Shown here in pieces: positions 43,130 through 56,900 of a DNA stretch of 64,000 bases (positions are counted from its first letter, which is position 1; every line of letters starts with the position of its first letter). The DNA comes from Entomortierella parvispora (taxonomy: Eukaryota > Mortierellomycota > Mortierellomycetes > Mortierellales > Mortierellaceae), in assembly GCA_963573315.1 (NCBI GenBank), contig OY752143.1, positions 1,736,001 to 1,800,000 on the forward strand, written 5' to 3'. The notes beneath the pieces were generated by a model. It was given only the letters and a program-made list of their open reading frames with translations, had not been told where the DNA came from and searched no databases. The position numbers were made by a program, and so were the translations under genes.

Positions 43130-44825
43130 ATGACAGCTTCATGGTCACCAGCACCGCTCATTCCGCCATTCAGATTCGGCACAGTTGAACCAGAGTTATA
43201 CAGAGGCGCATACCCCAAACCACGGAATCTTCGCTACTTGAAGCGGTAAACATGGAGTTGACCATGCTTCCAATTCGTCTGGTGTATTCATTTTGCTTTC
43301 GTGGTATGACCACTGACACCTACATGTTTTTCTGTCGATGTGCTACCTCATTACAGTCTAAAGCTCAGGACGATTCTTTCACTTATACCTGATACTCCCG
43401 ATGATATATTTCAAGAGTTTTGTCGCAAGCAAGGGATTCGAATTATCCATTTACCCGTGGACAAAGTCAAAGATAATGTTCCACTCACGTACAACCGCGC
43501 CGTGGAAGCAGTTCAGGTGAGAGACGCAATATGTATATGGATCTCTAGCTATGACCTTATCTAACGCTATTTCTCGTGTCGAAAAGATCATGATTGATCC
43601 AGATAACCTCCCAATATATGTGCACTGTCTGGACGGCGCTAGCGTTACTGGGCTGGTTGTGTGTTGTCTCCGTAAATTGCAAACGTGGAATATTTCCTCA
43701 GCTATGGGCGAGTTTCTCAGGTGAGGGTCAACATCGAGATTTATTTTTTTTATTATTATTTTTTTTTTTTTGCTATTTTCTTCAGATCAGCGGTGTTGAC
43801 GATCCCTGTTGTCCTTCTTGGATAGATATTTGCGAGGAGGAGTGATCAGTTCAGAAGAGTCCGTGTTTGTGGAAAAGTTTGCGTCCGAGATCGAGATCTC
43901 AAAACCCATTCCTCCATGGCTGTGGGAAGGTCAGGCCACATTCAAAAAGCATCCGACTCTTAAACTCAATTTTACCATGCCCACAGCGCCACAGAATCTT
44001 CAGCAACTTTCCCAGCAACAGAACATCAGCACTCCTGTGTCCACCCCAGGAGGAATCGCCAACATCAACGGAATTAACAACAACTCTGTACACGGAAATG
44101 GAACCTCACCAAAGCTGTCTCATCACCACTATCCACACCATCAAAGCACGCTTGCCACACCTACGATTGCTGCTCTCGCGCGAATCAAACGATCCAACCT
44201 CGGCGGCCACAATCCTTTTTCGCAGCAACTACCCCCACCCCCTCCACAACATCAACAGCATCCTCAACAATTGCAGCATTCTCAGCCGTACAGCACTGCT
44301 GTATCAACGTCTCTATCTTCTTCTACTACGTTCTTGCAGGACACGAACGGATCAGAAGCAGCAACAGATACACATGGTCTTGGTCAATCGCCTTCTGGAC
44401 TAGGTGTACGCTTGAACAATGCCGTGATACCCAATCTCTCCGGATCGACAGCACCGTCCTCGCTATCCTCAACACCCGCAGGTCATAATCCGTCTCAACC
44501 AGGATCCGCCGTTATCTCTCTAATACATCAGCGTGCTGGATCTGGTTCTTTTGCCTCACAAGGAGAGTATTACAAGTCCGGAAACCAAGTTGCAGAGAAT
44601 GAGCCGATGGCAGCGGTTCTTGGACAAGGCAAGGATGGGTCGCGATATGAAGAGAACAGTGTGCAGCAGCAAGCAGCATCTTCCACTGGTAAAAACTCAC
44701 CAGCTGTCAATGCCTCTACTTCGGTGCCTGCGAATGTGAATGGATCTAATACAGAGTCTGTGGATGAGTATTACGAAGTGTCGATGACTCTCAAGGCTTT
44801 GGCATTAGAAGGAGCCGATTTTTGA
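43130..44825 (+). CDS. OCA6: OCA6/Siw14-family phosphatase-like protein
   Basis: Exons 43130-43245, 43357-43516, 43587-43720 and 43826-44825 give 469 residues. The first 160 residues match the fungal Siw14/Oca family of atypical dual-specificity phosphatases: PPFRFGTVEPELYRGAYPKP, LRTILSLIPDTPDD, IRIIHLPVDKVKDN and the P-loop region IYVHCLDGASVTGLVVCCLR. The catalytic Cys is present, but the Arg of the usual HCx5R loop is not: six residues after Cys there is Val. After FLRRYLRGGVISSEESVFVE and PPWLWEGQATFKKHPTLKLN there is a long low-complexity tail of about 270 residues rich in Gln, Ser, Asn and Thr. Acceptor 43825 is the only one that keeps this frame. Relatives act in inositol pyrophosphate turnover or oxidant stress signalling; which applies here is not known. 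Confidence 0.83.
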
Positions 44826-46518
44826 AAGAATAAACAGGCACGCATTTCCGTTGGGTGGCCCAGCAATAAGAATGTTGGTCAGATATTGTCGAACCTTTTG
44901 GCTGTTTATGGTAGATTTGATTTGTAGACAATTTCAATCACGATGTGCAGACATGCGCAGCTGCTGAATCTGGACTTTTCTGTAGTTGTCTGAGCGCCAA
45001 CTGAAGCGGGTTTTCCGAAGCAGCAGGAGCAACCAAGAGTCGGAGAAATTCGCTTTCATTTTGGATCTTCTCCACTGTCTTCAAATCTGAACTCCGTTGC
45101 GGTGTCATTCATCTGCAAGGATCCAAACACGGATGGATGTCAGCGCACTGGCTTGGCTCCGCCTTGGGGCGTATTCATATTTATGTATTTTTTTGGCCCT
45201 GCGTGCGCGTGCATGAGGTGCGCAAAGAGCAATTGGAGTTGCCGAACAGGAAGACGTTACACCATGGAAAACGAGGCATTGTCACGATCAACAAGAAATG
45301 CCAATTTGACTTTGACTCAAAAGTCCAGGTAAACAATGCGGAAAGGAACAAAAGCGAAGCATAAGGACAGCAGGTCCGTAGCTGGAGAGGGATGGACGAG
45401 ATAGGGAGGTTAGAGCAGTTCCCTTCTCTCTCTTTCCCGAGAAAACCGACAGGGGGAAGGAGGGAGTGAGAGCGGCGTCTTTTTTTTCTAGATTGTCTTC
45501 AAAAGTCGCCTCCCTCCCTCGGGATACCGCGGATGATTGTTCAAATAATCGGACTGAAACCCTTTGGCAGCGTGCCGAGAAAGAGAGGTAGGGGACAGAA
45601 AGAGCAAGTGGAGGTCTTTTATTTTGGATAGCGAAGCAGTAATGCACGAAGCCCTTCATATGGAGGCATCAATGGCCATTGTTGTTAACAAGTTTGACAT
45701 CAAAGTCTTCAAAACACTGTCCCCGGGATATCATTCAAGCGGCCAATTCCTTGGTGTTTCTGAGCAGCAGGAAAGACAAGAAGTCTTAAGGTAATCTACA
45801 TAGACTACGCACCCAGGCAGGGGTTTGGCCCCCTTTTCATTTTTACCTTTTTACCTTTTACCTTATTTCTCCTACAGTTGGAAGAGAGGGCAGACGGAGC
45901 AATTGAATTGGCCAAGAAAATAGAAAAAAAAGAGAGCCAAGAAGGGAAGCGAAAAAGGAAATTCGTTGCGAGGCTGAACTGGAGGGACTCAGAGTCCCTT
46001 CTGTTGACCACGTCCGCCACATTCATACACAACATGCACAAACCTGTACGACTGCAGAATCGTGCAAAGTTTAGCTGCTTGGCAAGCCTTGTTGAGGATA
46101 AGAGTAACGAACGTTTTTCCCTTTTTCAATTGCACGCCGAAGGGGGCTCCACGCCGTGCACCCAGCAGGGATTGGCACAATCGCCATTTTTGGCCACCAT
46201 TCAACACTTGCGCTTATAAAGCCCCCCTGTTCCTGCTCCTCCTCCTCGGTGCGCCTTCCTTTACCTCCGTTACTACAGTTTTCTCTTTGTCACTCCTACC
46301 TATCGCCACAGTGCTGTAGACCTGTCTCCCCTGCTCGATCTCCTGTTCATAACAAGATCCGCCGACGGGTTCTAACTCCCTCCATCCCTTCTCGAACACA
46401 GACCACAACAAGGCCGACTCTTCCCTGTTGCTGTTTAACTCTATTCGTTTCTCATCTCTGAATCGAATCTCTTCTTGTCTCCTTTCCTTCTCATCCTCAT
46501 CTCATCTCCGGATCCGGA
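44826..46518. other. Long intergenic region upstream of the ABC transporter
   Basis: 1.7 kb with no supported gene. Short frames at 45102-45364, 45564-45794 and 45878-46319 have no recognisable domain and overlap one another in several frames. CT-rich promoter-type sequence runs from 46220 to the start codon, with GCTTATAAAGCCC (TATA-like) at about 46211. Confidence 0.5.
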
Positions 46519-49500
46519 ATGTCTGCTGCTGCTGACAACAACCACAAGCACGAGCACGAGCTCGTCCCTTTGGAGCAGCCACACATCGTCGACATCGCTG
46601 ACTCTGACCGTCAGGATGTCACTGCCACACACTCTACCGTCAATCTCAATACCGAGAAAGGCCCTGATTCACCACCCTCAGAGTCCGGCGATGATGACAA
46701 CGACAAGAAGAAAAAGAAGAAGGACGCTGATGAGCCCAAAGTCTCGTACCTGCAGCTTTACCGCTTTGCTTCTGCCTGGGACTGGACCTGCGTCGTGTAC
46801 GTTGTTAGATTCCTCTGAGCCCTTGTTACTGCTGCTGGCATGTACCACGTTGCTAACTCCTAAATGCTTATTCCTGCTTATTTCTATCCTGTGTGGTACG
46901 CCAATAGCCTAGGAACGCTTTGCTCCTTCGCCAACGGTGTCGGTCAGCCCTTGGTTGCTCTGTTGATGGGCAGTGTTGTCAACGGTATTGCCGAGAACCC
47001 CAACGATATCGACAACGCCATCTCTAAGCTCCGTGTCATCGTCATCAAGTTCACTGTTATCGGAGCCATCATGTTCTTTGTTGCCTATGGCCAGATGTGT
47101 CTTTTCACTCTTTCCGCCGAGAACCAGACCAAGCGCATTCGCGAGAAGTACCTTCATGCCATCCTTCGCCAGGACATTTCCTGGCACGACATTGGCAAGA
47201 AATCCGAGTCCCTCAACTCTCGTCTCAGTGCCGACACCCAGCTGATCTTTGATGGATTGGCGGATAAGGTCGGTCTGTGTCTCGCCAGTTTGGCCACCTT
47301 TGTCGCCGGTTTTGTCATTGCTTTCACTCACGGTTGGAAGATGAGTTTGGTCCTCTTTACCGCCGTTCCCTTGATGACTCGTGAGTGGCATTCCATTCGA
47401 TTTTTGCTTGATGTCGCCTATAGCTTTCTTTGTGTCTGGAGTTCTTATTCTTTGTCTTTCATCCTGTCTTCTTTACTAGTCACTGGTGCCCTCATGGCCA
47501 AGTATGCTACCGAAACCACCTCTGATGGTCAGGACTCGTACGCTGTTGCCGGCGGTTACGCCGAGCAGGCTATCGGAAGCATTCGCACCGTCGTCGCTTT
47601 TGATGGCCAGAAGCGCGAACTGAGCAAGTTTGAGTTGGTCCTCAAGGACGCTTACAAGGCTGGTGTTAAGAAGGCCTTTGCCACTGGTATTGGCATGGGA
47701 AGCTTCATGATGATCATGTTCATGAGTTACGCCCTTGCTTTCTGGTACGGATCTCGCCAGGTTCGTGATGGAAAAATGTTGCCCGGTGATGTTCTCACTG
47801 TCCTCTTCGGAACCGTTATCGGCGCCTTCTCTATCGGAAACGTGGGTCCCAACATTGCCGTCTTTGGCAAAGCCCAAGCTGCCGCCTTCACCATCTTCAA
47901 GACGATTGACCGTGTGCCCGATATCGATTCGACTGACCCCTCTGGTTCCAAGCCTGAGAACCTGACTGGTCACATTGTTGTAAAGGACGTCAACTTTTCA
48001 TATCCCAGCCGTCCTGATGTGCCCATCCTCAAGAACATGAACATTGAAGTCAAGCCCGGCCAGACTGTCGCCTTGGTCGGACACTCTGGAAGTGGAAAGT
48101 CTACCATCATTGGTCTTGTCGAGCGTTTCTATGATCCTAGCTCCGGCTCCATCTCCATTGACGGCATTGAAATCAAAGACTTCAACGTTCGTCATTTGCG
48201 CGACACCATCGGCCTGGTTTCACAAGAGCCTGTTCTCTTCAACGCCTCTATCAAGCAAAATATCATGTATGGTATCCGCAAGGACCAACCCAGTCCTACT
48301 GACAAGGAGATCGAAGCCGCCTGCCGATTGGCAAACGCCCACGAATTCATCTCCAAGCTCCCTCAAGGCTACCTCACCATGGTTGGTGAGAAGGGCGCCT
48401 TGTTGTCTGGAGGTCAGAAGCAACGTATTGCCATTGCCCGCGCTTTGATCAAGAACCCTTCCATTCTGCTGTTGGACGAGGCCACCTCGGCCCTGGATAC
48501 CGAGTCTGAGCGTATTGTCCAGGCTGCTCTCGATAATGCCGCCACTGGTCGCTCTACCATTGTTATTGCCCATCGTCTGTCTACCATTATGTCGGCCGAT
48601 CTGATTTATGTCATGGATCGTGGAGTTGTTTTGGAGTCTGGCACTCACGAGTCTCTCATGGCCCGTGGAGGCACGTACACTGACTTTGTTGCCAAGCAGC
48701 AGCTCAAGACTGGTGGCACTGATGTCGAAAAGACTGAATATGACGAGACCATTATCACTTCATCTTCCAATGCCCCTCGCATTGTCATCGCTGACTCTGC
48801 ATTCCCCCAGGATGGTGCCCGTACTGGTCGCAAAATGAGCACTCTCCTCCGCCGAATCTCTTCGCACCAATCTACCCGCTCGGACAAGTCTGGAGATGGT
48901 GTTTTTGAGATTGCTGAAGACCAGGAGATGTCTGAAGCGCGTCTGAAGAAGGAGGCTGCCAAGAGACTCAAGATGCAAAAGGCCCCCATTGGTCGTACTA
49001 TCAAGTATCTTCGCAACGACGTTTCTCTCTGCATCTTGGGTGTCTTCTTTGCGATGATCCAGGGCGCCCTTTTCCCTTCGTTCTCTCAACTTTTTGCTGG
49101 TGCCATCATCACTTTGAACCACTACACAGAGCCTACGTTTATTCATGACGCCAACTTGTGGTCTCTCCGTTTCCTTCTTCTTTCCTTTGTGGGATTTACC
49201 GGCTTTTGTGGAGGCATGACCTGCTTCTTGATCGTTGGCGAGCGTGTGACAAGCCGATTCCGTCTGCTCAGCTACAGATCCATCCTCAGTCAGGAAATGG
49301 GCTTCTTTGATCGTCCCGAGAACTCTACCGGTGCCTTGGCCAGTCGCTTGGCCACTGATTCGCAGCAGATCTTTGATATGGTCTCGCAGGTCATCCTGAC
49401 AACGGTTTCCTCCCTTGCTACCATAGCGGTCGGTCTTGGTTTTGCCTTCCACGCCACTTGGCAAATGACTCTGATTATTCTCGCAGCTGTCCCCATTATT

Positions 49501-50724
49501 GGCCTTGGTCAATATCTTGAGATTGCTGCTCTCACTGGATTCGGTGAAAAGACTCGCAAAGCCTACGAGCAATCCGGAAAGGTTGCGGGAGAGGCCATCG
49601 CCAATATTCGCACTGTCGTCTCGCTGGCCAAGGAGGATGTCTTTGAGGCTCGTTACTTTGAGGTTACTCGCGAACCTCATGCCTATGCCCGCAACAAAGC
49701 TCTGTACGCCTCCTTCGGCTTTGCCATGTCTCAGGGTGTTTCGTATTGGTCCAACTCCATTGGTTTCTATGGTGGATACCGTCTTGTCCAGGCAGGAATC
49801 ATCAATTTCGACGACATGTTCAACTGCATGTTCGCCATTGTCTTTACTGCCATGAGTTTAGGACACATCACCTCCGAGTTGCCCAAGTTTGCTAAAGGCA
49901 AGCAATCGGCCATCAACATCTACGAGCTGTTGGACAAGGACACGACCATTGATGCTGACCGACAGGGTGTCGAGTTGGACTCTATTCACGGTTCTCTTTC
50001 GTTGGAGAGGGTTGAATTCAAGTACCCTACTCGCGAGAACATCCAGATCTTTAGCGGCGTCGACATCAAGGTTCACCCCGGTCAGACCGTCGCTTTGGTC
50101 GGTCCCTCAGGATGCGGCAAATCGACCATCATCGCCCTTCTGGAGCGCTGGTATGATGTGAATGGCGGCAAGACCGTGATCGACAGCCATGATATCAGAG
50201 ATTTGCAGTTGCACAACATTCGCAATCACATGGCCTTGGTCGGTCAAGAGCCCGTCCTGTTTGACATGTCGATCAAGGACAACATCCTTTACGGTCTCCC
50301 TGACAGCCAAGGAACCATGGAGCAGGTGGAGGCTGCCGCCAAGTTGGCAAACATCCACAACTTTGTCATGGGTCTTCCCAAAGCTTACGACACCTCTGTT
50401 GGCGACAAGGGATCCCAGCTCTCGGGAGGTCAGAAGCAACGTATTGCTATTGCTCGTGCCCTGATTCGCAACCCCAAGATCCTGTTGTTGGACGAGGCCA
50501 CATCCGCCTTGGACTCTGAATCAGAGAAGCTAGTCCAGGAGGCTCTGGACAAGGCCCGTCATGGACGAACCACAATTGTGATTGCTCATCGCTTGAGCAC
50601 GATCCAAGATGCAGACTTGATTCTTGTCGTCAAGGATGGTCAAATTGTGGAGTCGGGACGCCATTATGAATTGATTTCCTTGAACGGAGTGTATGCTGAC
50701 TTGTGCCAGAAGCAGAACTTGTAG
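46519..50724 (+). CDS. Full-size ABCB (MDR/Ste6-type) ABC transporter
   Basis: ATP-driven exporter with two membrane domains and two nucleotide-binding domains. Exons 46519-46796, 46908-47380 and 47480-50724 give 1,331 residues. The first 75 residues are His/Asp/Lys-rich and cytosolic. TMD1 (about 90-390) starts LGTLCSFANGVGQPLVALLM. NBD1 has Walker A GHSGSGKST (about 452), signature LSGGQKQRIAIARAL and Walker B ILLLDEATSALD (about 578). TMD2 (about 760-1060) is followed by NBD2 with GPSGCGKST (about 1124), LSGGQKQRIAIARAL (about 1230) and ILLLDEATSALD. All catalytic motifs are intact in both halves. Both introns lie in TMD1 or just before it. Substrate cannot be read from sequence; relatives export drugs, lipids or prenylated peptides. 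Confidence 0.95.
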
Positions 50725-51397
50725 GATCAAGAAATGAAAAGACATGAGCGTTTCGTTCCTTTCGCATTCCCCAACCCAACCCCAACCCTCACCATATAAT
50801 TGTATACCTACCCCATACCTACATAGTCTCATAGTTAGAGCCATTGTTGATAAAGATGTTCATTTTTTTTGTTGTTGGTTTTTTTTTCCAAGTGTAGGAT
50901 GAGACTTGGTCATAATGTATGGATGGAGGTCTACTTTGAATCGGGACTTATTCCAGAACCTCATTAATCTTTGCACGTTTCCTCCTGTTGCCAGGGGGGG
51001 GATCTATGTAGACTGCATCTGTTTTGTGAACCTGAAATAGGTCAATGGGAGCTAAATGGAGATGATGCCACAGGCAAAGATGTGAAATGAAAAAAAGCCG
51101 ACGCCATCTTTTTTATTTTTTCTCGGGGAAGAAAGGACGTAAAGGACTTTCTTGCATTCTTAGAACGATGCTCCAAGCTTCATGTCTACTTGACCGCACA
51201 CAGCGTCCTAGCTCTCAGGCACATGTGCGCACTGCCACCGCAACGGTCAGTGCTGATTGGCCCTGCCCTGAATTTTTTTATCTTAAGGGTTTTGATCTGT
51301 CTTCCTCGGTCCTTGTTCCTCGAGCAAAGAGCTGCTTGGACCATCTCTCATCTCTTCTCTCTTTTTCACTTGTCATCCCCAGCTCATCTTCCGTCCA
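50725..51397. other. Intergenic region, ABC transporter to GT61
   Basis: 673 bp. It contains the 3' flank of the transporter, with an AACCCAACCCC-type C-rich stretch, T-rich spacer, and a CT-rich promoter-type stretch after 51290. No gene recognised. Confidence 0.45.
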
Positions 51398-53970
51398 ATG
51401 GCATCTTACCAGCTTCTACCGTTAACTACGGGCGAAGACCAAGGCGGGCCCCACAACCCACATAGTCGGCCCATGGGCAAGCCCGCTAGATACCTTGCCT
51501 CGGTCATGCCTTGCACCAGGACCAAGCGTCGAGCCGTCCTCATTGGTCTCATTCTCTCCACAGGAGTCATCCTTCTCATCAGTCTGGGGCAGTCTGTGGA
51601 CTTGGCCCTTGGACGAGGGGATTCTGGATCAGGGAGTAACTCCAAGATCCCATCTGAAGCCCCATGGACGGCAAAGACCTATGCTCAGAATTTTGAACTC
51701 CCCGAGGCCACCTGGACCTGCACGGATGATAATCTAAGCCAGAGTGAACAAGAGACAAAAGCCAACAAACGATCCCGTCAATGCATTGTCGAGAACTTCT
51801 GTGTCGACCGAAAAGGTAAACAAAACGGAATACTTGCTTTGCCTAGCTTTGATAGCTCACGATGGTATGCTGGCATGGATCAGAGAGCCTTTCCCTTATC
51901 CTTCATTTTTTATTTTTTTTATGACTTGTTAACCTGGATCCAGGCGGATTCATTCGAAAGGACGGAATCTTCAGGAAAAACGTACCAAAGGTCAACCTCA
52001 TGTCGTCGGATGAAGAGTCAGATCAGATATGGCAACCGAGGATGGAACGTTCTTCTTGGTTTGGAAACAAGGCCATTAAAGCCCACTACGTGAACGATAC
52101 CGTCTTTGTCCATTCGTTCTACTCGCCTTATCACTTTTCCCATTGGCTTTTCAACGGTATGGCCCCTCTCTACAGGTAAAGAAAAAGTCTTTGTTTGGGC
52201 CAAAAATAATTTTTGTAACTAGTCTGAAAAGTTGGTAAGGTTGGTCACTTTCTAACCCCTGATCGTAAACAAAACAGCACGATGAAGCGATTTGGCCATA
52301 CAAAGGATTCATGGACTTTCCGTGCGGGACGATTCTGGGCCGACCCCATTGAACGCCAAGGAACATGGGAGATGGATCACTTCTTTCAAACTGGCAGAGA
52401 GCTCGTTATTCACGAGGAGGAGATCTCGACTTCTTTCCAGACCTTACCACCCAAGGATGCCCCGATCTGTTTCCGTAGGGCAGTGATTGGCCTTGGCTCC
52501 CAATGCGCTCTGAACTACTGCGAGAAAAATATTCCAACCGAGGTCTACAAGTCCTTCAGGGAAGAGATTGCTGATTTCTATTGGAGGACGCCATTGACGT
52601 GGCAGAAGCATCTGGAAAATGCCCAGTACGCAATCGACCATGGAAAAGAGCATCAAGAACACGAAAATGGTGGACACAAGATGAAGAGACGGTGGATCCA
52701 TGATAGCGAAGATGTCGAGGGGACTGAGGCACTAGTGAGTTCGGGTATTGGCCTGCTAGAGAAAAGACAGGAAAAGGACTCGGACGACACCACAACCCAG
52801 CTAAAGTGCTTGGAGATCGCACGCTACTACAACTTTGAGAGAGCTGTCCCTGGGCGTGGTCTGGAGCAAGGGGAGGTTCCCAGCCGTGTCGGACAGAGCA
52901 ACCCGGATCTCGTGGACTTGGAAGAGACCTATGAGAATACAATCACCCCCGAAGGCAAGCGTCAACTGGTTGTCGGTATTCTTCAGCGCGAGTCTTCCAG
53001 ACGACTTTTGAATGATGACGATATGATCGAGCAATTGGTCAAAGCTGGGTTCCGGGTTAAGTGGATGAGTTTTGATCATGGCTGTGGAATTGCAGAGACT
53101 GCGTACTTGCTTCGCGATGTCAACGTGTTGATCTCACCTCACGGCAATGGTCTCGGAGCATCTATCTTCATGCCAAGCCACGACCCGGTCTCCAGTCTTA
53201 TTAGTGTCGACACTTCGCGATACTGGGAAAACTGGTTCAAGTTCACGGCCTCAGCACTCGGCCAACGGTTTGTTCAGACTTGGTGCGGACCTAGCGAGTA
53301 TGCGGACGAGGAAACAAAGATTCGTTGCCCTTATTATAAGGACATGGTGGGTGCAGAGAAGTTACTTAAGGCCAAACCAGAGGTCATCCTTGGATTACCC
53401 AAGGTCATGATCAAGTCCTACGACGAGCTTAAAATGATGTCTGGGGATCAGAAGCGGAAGCTGTACGAGAAGCAGCGAGATTACGTGAGGAACCACCCGG
53501 AGGCTCAAAAACTGGCATTAGAAGAGCTTGATATTCTGATTGGACCAGAGAACCCAGACAAGCTGCTCGAAAAGTATAATACGTGGGATTCTTGGGTCTA
53601 TCAGAGCGAGTACTGGAAGGCGTCGCCGCGCTGGAGCGATGTAGCCAGGACCGTCAAGCTTATCCAAAAGCTGCAAGCTGAAAAAGAGGAGGAGATACTT
53701 GCAGAGGATAGCATGAGGCACAGCTCTGCCCTCGGAATGAGCCAGCGATCTTATGGTCTCTACATAGACTACGTCCTAAAGGGCAAGGCCTGTGGACCCC
53801 TCGGCTGCAAGGATATCCTAGAGCGAAATGTGGCGAATGAGACGAGTGCGTTTGGAACTCATTCACTGGACGATTTAAGCCTGTGGGGTCAGCCGACGAG
53901 CGAAAGCAAGGCCCTGCGAAGCGGAATCACGACCGCGATGCTGGGGCAGGGGTGGACGATTGATGGGTAG
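51398..53970 (+). CDS. GT61-type glycosyltransferase, type II membrane protein
   Basis: Exons 51398-51815, 51944-52175 and 52278-53970 give 780 residues. A short cytosolic N-terminus is followed by one membrane anchor (VLIGLILSTGVILLISLGQS, about residues 48-67), as in Golgi glycosyltransferases. The luminal part has family GT61 (DUF563) features: VFVHSFYSPYHFSHWLFNGM early, ICFRRAVIGLGSQCALNYCE in the middle, and LVVGILQRESSRRLLNDDDM with CGIAETAYLLRDVNVLISPH and GNGLGASIFMP late. GT61 enzymes transfer xylose, GlcNAc or related sugars; the donor and acceptor here are unknown. A charged insert of about 100 residues (about 370-470) separates the middle and late blocks. The C-terminal 200 residues extend past the usual end of the domain. 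Confidence 0.85.
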
Positions 53971-56900
53971 TGGTTCTTAGAAGTCTAGAATTGACATCTC
54001 TCTGTTACCCTCCGCTTCGATAGAGATAAACGTGTACAGTATTAATATTATTTATAAATCAAAGTAATAGCAATTCGCCTGATGTTCATCTCAATTTATA
54101 GAACATGGCCATTATTGGACTCTCTCTCTTGTAACCGAATCGACTGGAGATTGTGTTTTCTGTTTTATTGTCGAACGACCGTGTACGCCTAGCTTTTCCT
54201 TCATCCATTGGGTTGCTTTCTTCAAGACAACAAAATAAATGATGCAGTGCGCTCTCTAGGCAGGCGTGTTTCCAGTGCCGAGGAGCAAGTTTCGGTAGCC
54301 AAGGATTTCATCCGCAATACTCTAAACCTGACTAAGAAGAACACAAAAGTGAAATCCTTTTTTTTTTGTTTCTCTCCAAGATGAACATTTGGCTCACATT
54401 TCTTGTTCCCCTCACCCTCTTTCAAGACAGCACGTTTGAAATTTTGGGAGCTTTGGCCGTTCATGTCGGTACGAGCCAGCGAAAGCGAAGTATAAACTCT
54501 ATTGTCCACAGCCATGAGCCGAAAGGCGAAAAATTTAAATCAACTTTGCAGTTTGGGAGGTTCATTCCATACCAGACCCAAAATTCAAAAACGCTGAAAA
54601 GAAAGAGACGAAAACAGCGGGCTACCATAGCAGTGTTTCTCCTGCTGCCCAACAAGGAGTCGCCGGTAGGTAATTAGTAGAACAGCCAGCTTCTCATATT
54701 ACAATTGACTCATCTAGGATGACAAAAAACTGTAGGTCAAGTCGGTAATGTAGATCGCCGAGAGAGGATTTTTGCAAACAAAAGAATGGACAGGAGAGCC
54801 TGCAGGGAATGTTGCGCTCAGTCTCGCTACATGAATAGCGGCAAGGACCTCACAAGTCCTGTGGACAGTTTATTGCCCATTGCCTGTTTTGTAGTCTAAA
54901 TTGACAAACATCGACAGCTTCTGTCTTTTCTCCCGACTTCGTTTGAATGTCGCGGCCACAGCGGGTAAGGAGTACTTTTCAAACTGCAGGGCTGGCATTG
55001 TGAATATGGTCCTAGGGTCGATCATATATACACTTGATATCAGGTGAAAGAGTTTTCTTCACGTAATATACAAAGGCGCCAAGACATCTCAGGAAGGGAA
55101 GCGCCAATCCATTCTCAAGGAAGGAGGATCGGCTGTGTTATGATTTCCTACTAAATTAGACCGTTGATCTCAGTCAAAAAATCAGAAATAAACTGTCTAA
55201 TAGAGTACATACACAGCTCTCCTGCTTGGCCAAGCGGGAGGAAGGCGGAGAATTCAAGTACTCAAGTGCCACGGACGCCCCATCATTCTCTGTTGACAGC
55301 ACAGGGTGGGTTGAGCGTTCACTCAAGGTTTCAGGATAAGAAAATCTAAAAAGCGCGTTTGCGGCTCTAAATCCATGAATTTGCAATTGTCCTCCACCTT
55401 TTTCCTTCACCTTTTTCATCATAATGGAGGTCTGAGCCATCTTCTTTCTCAAACAGATCCATCAAGTCTTTCCACCTCCACAGAAAATCTGGTCGTCTCC
55501 ACGTCTTCCCGATGCAAGAAAGCTGTTTATCACGAGCATGTGCCAGACAGGACACCTATCCATTACTTGCACAAAAAGATATCATCACAGTCTCACGCAG
55601 GGGCGCGTTTGTTGACAAGAGGGACTTGACTGTTGACGCTAAGCAGGATCCAAGCACACAAGCTGCTCGCCTGTACAAAAGGATGATCAATTGGCTTCAG
55701 CTGGGGTTATTGGGATGATACAGATACACATAGCACATGTACACACTGCCTTTGGAGGGAGGAAGACGAGCGCTAATTGCAGCCATGGAATGGAAAAGAT
55801 GACGGTGGTTCCTCCAACTCCCACCCCTAGAGCTACAGAAAACAAAAGAAGGGGATTTCGTGTTTGGTCGTCTCCCCAAAAGGGCGAATCCCACAAAGGC
55901 AACACGTGAAAAGTCAATGGACTTTCTCACTTGGAGGCCGCATCCAAAGTTGTTTTGAGTCTCCAACATCTCTCCACAGGGTACACGTATACCCGTTGTG
56001 GTCATGCGCCCATTTTTTTTCTCAATGCACCCCAACAAACAGGCACCTTGTTTATTTGCCTTCTCCTTGAGGTGGTTAGCAGCAACCAGGCCAAGAAAAA
56101 AAAGTATCCCGCCTTTACTGCGTGCAAACTTGCTCTCTTCCTTGGTCTGTGGGACTCGAGACAACTAGCCGATCTAAGCACCAGAGATACCGCCCCCAAC
56201 CCTTCTCCCAATGCCAAGATGTCCGTCGACTAGACAACAACAGCGAAAACGTGACAGGTAACAATCGCACAAAAACAACATGCACATGACAATCTGAACT
56301 TGCTATTTCTTCTCCCCGGATTGCGAGGTGGGAAGGACCATATCGTCATCCTCTTTGCCTCCATCATGACTTGAGTAACGCCACTGTAGAGACGTCTTTA
56401 GGCAGACAAGGTGCTGAGTATCCTAACACAGCCTCGTCCCTGGACTTTCACCGTCTGTCTTTATTGCTTTTCTCCAAATTAAAAAGCCCCAGCTTTATTA
56501 TTACAAACAAAACAAAACAAAACAGCTGGGCGTAATGCAACGTCTGGCATTCGTGCTCTTTGCCGTTTTCTCTCTCCACAACTTGACTGTGCTCAGAACG
56601 GCAGAGTGGACTAGCCATTCATTGTTTTTTGAGCTCGTGCACTCTCTGGAGAAGTAATGCTCGAGGAAATAAGCTCTCGGCTCGCGATTGCAGCGTCAAC
56701 GCGTTCTCGGATGCAAGAGCGAAATCTATTGGTTGGATCAGGACGCGAGCCGAGTGAATGGGAGGGGCGCGTCGGGTTATATTTTCTTTTCTGTTGAGGC
56801 TCTTTTTCTCTTTCTTCTGCTCTGTTGGCGACACATGCACATTGCCTTTGAAGCGGAGCAGGGCAAGGGAGGGGGGCAGGAGTGTGGGGGTAATATAAAT

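Noticed and set aside
55217-55300. tRNA-Leu-like stretch (TTGGCCAAGCGG...TTCAAG)
   Set aside because: A D-arm-like and anticodon-like part are present, but no T-arm (GGTTCRANTCC) or matching acceptor stem follows.
55697-56164. 155-residue minus-strand ORF
   Set aside because: No domain or splice context, and several overlapping frames of equal quality.
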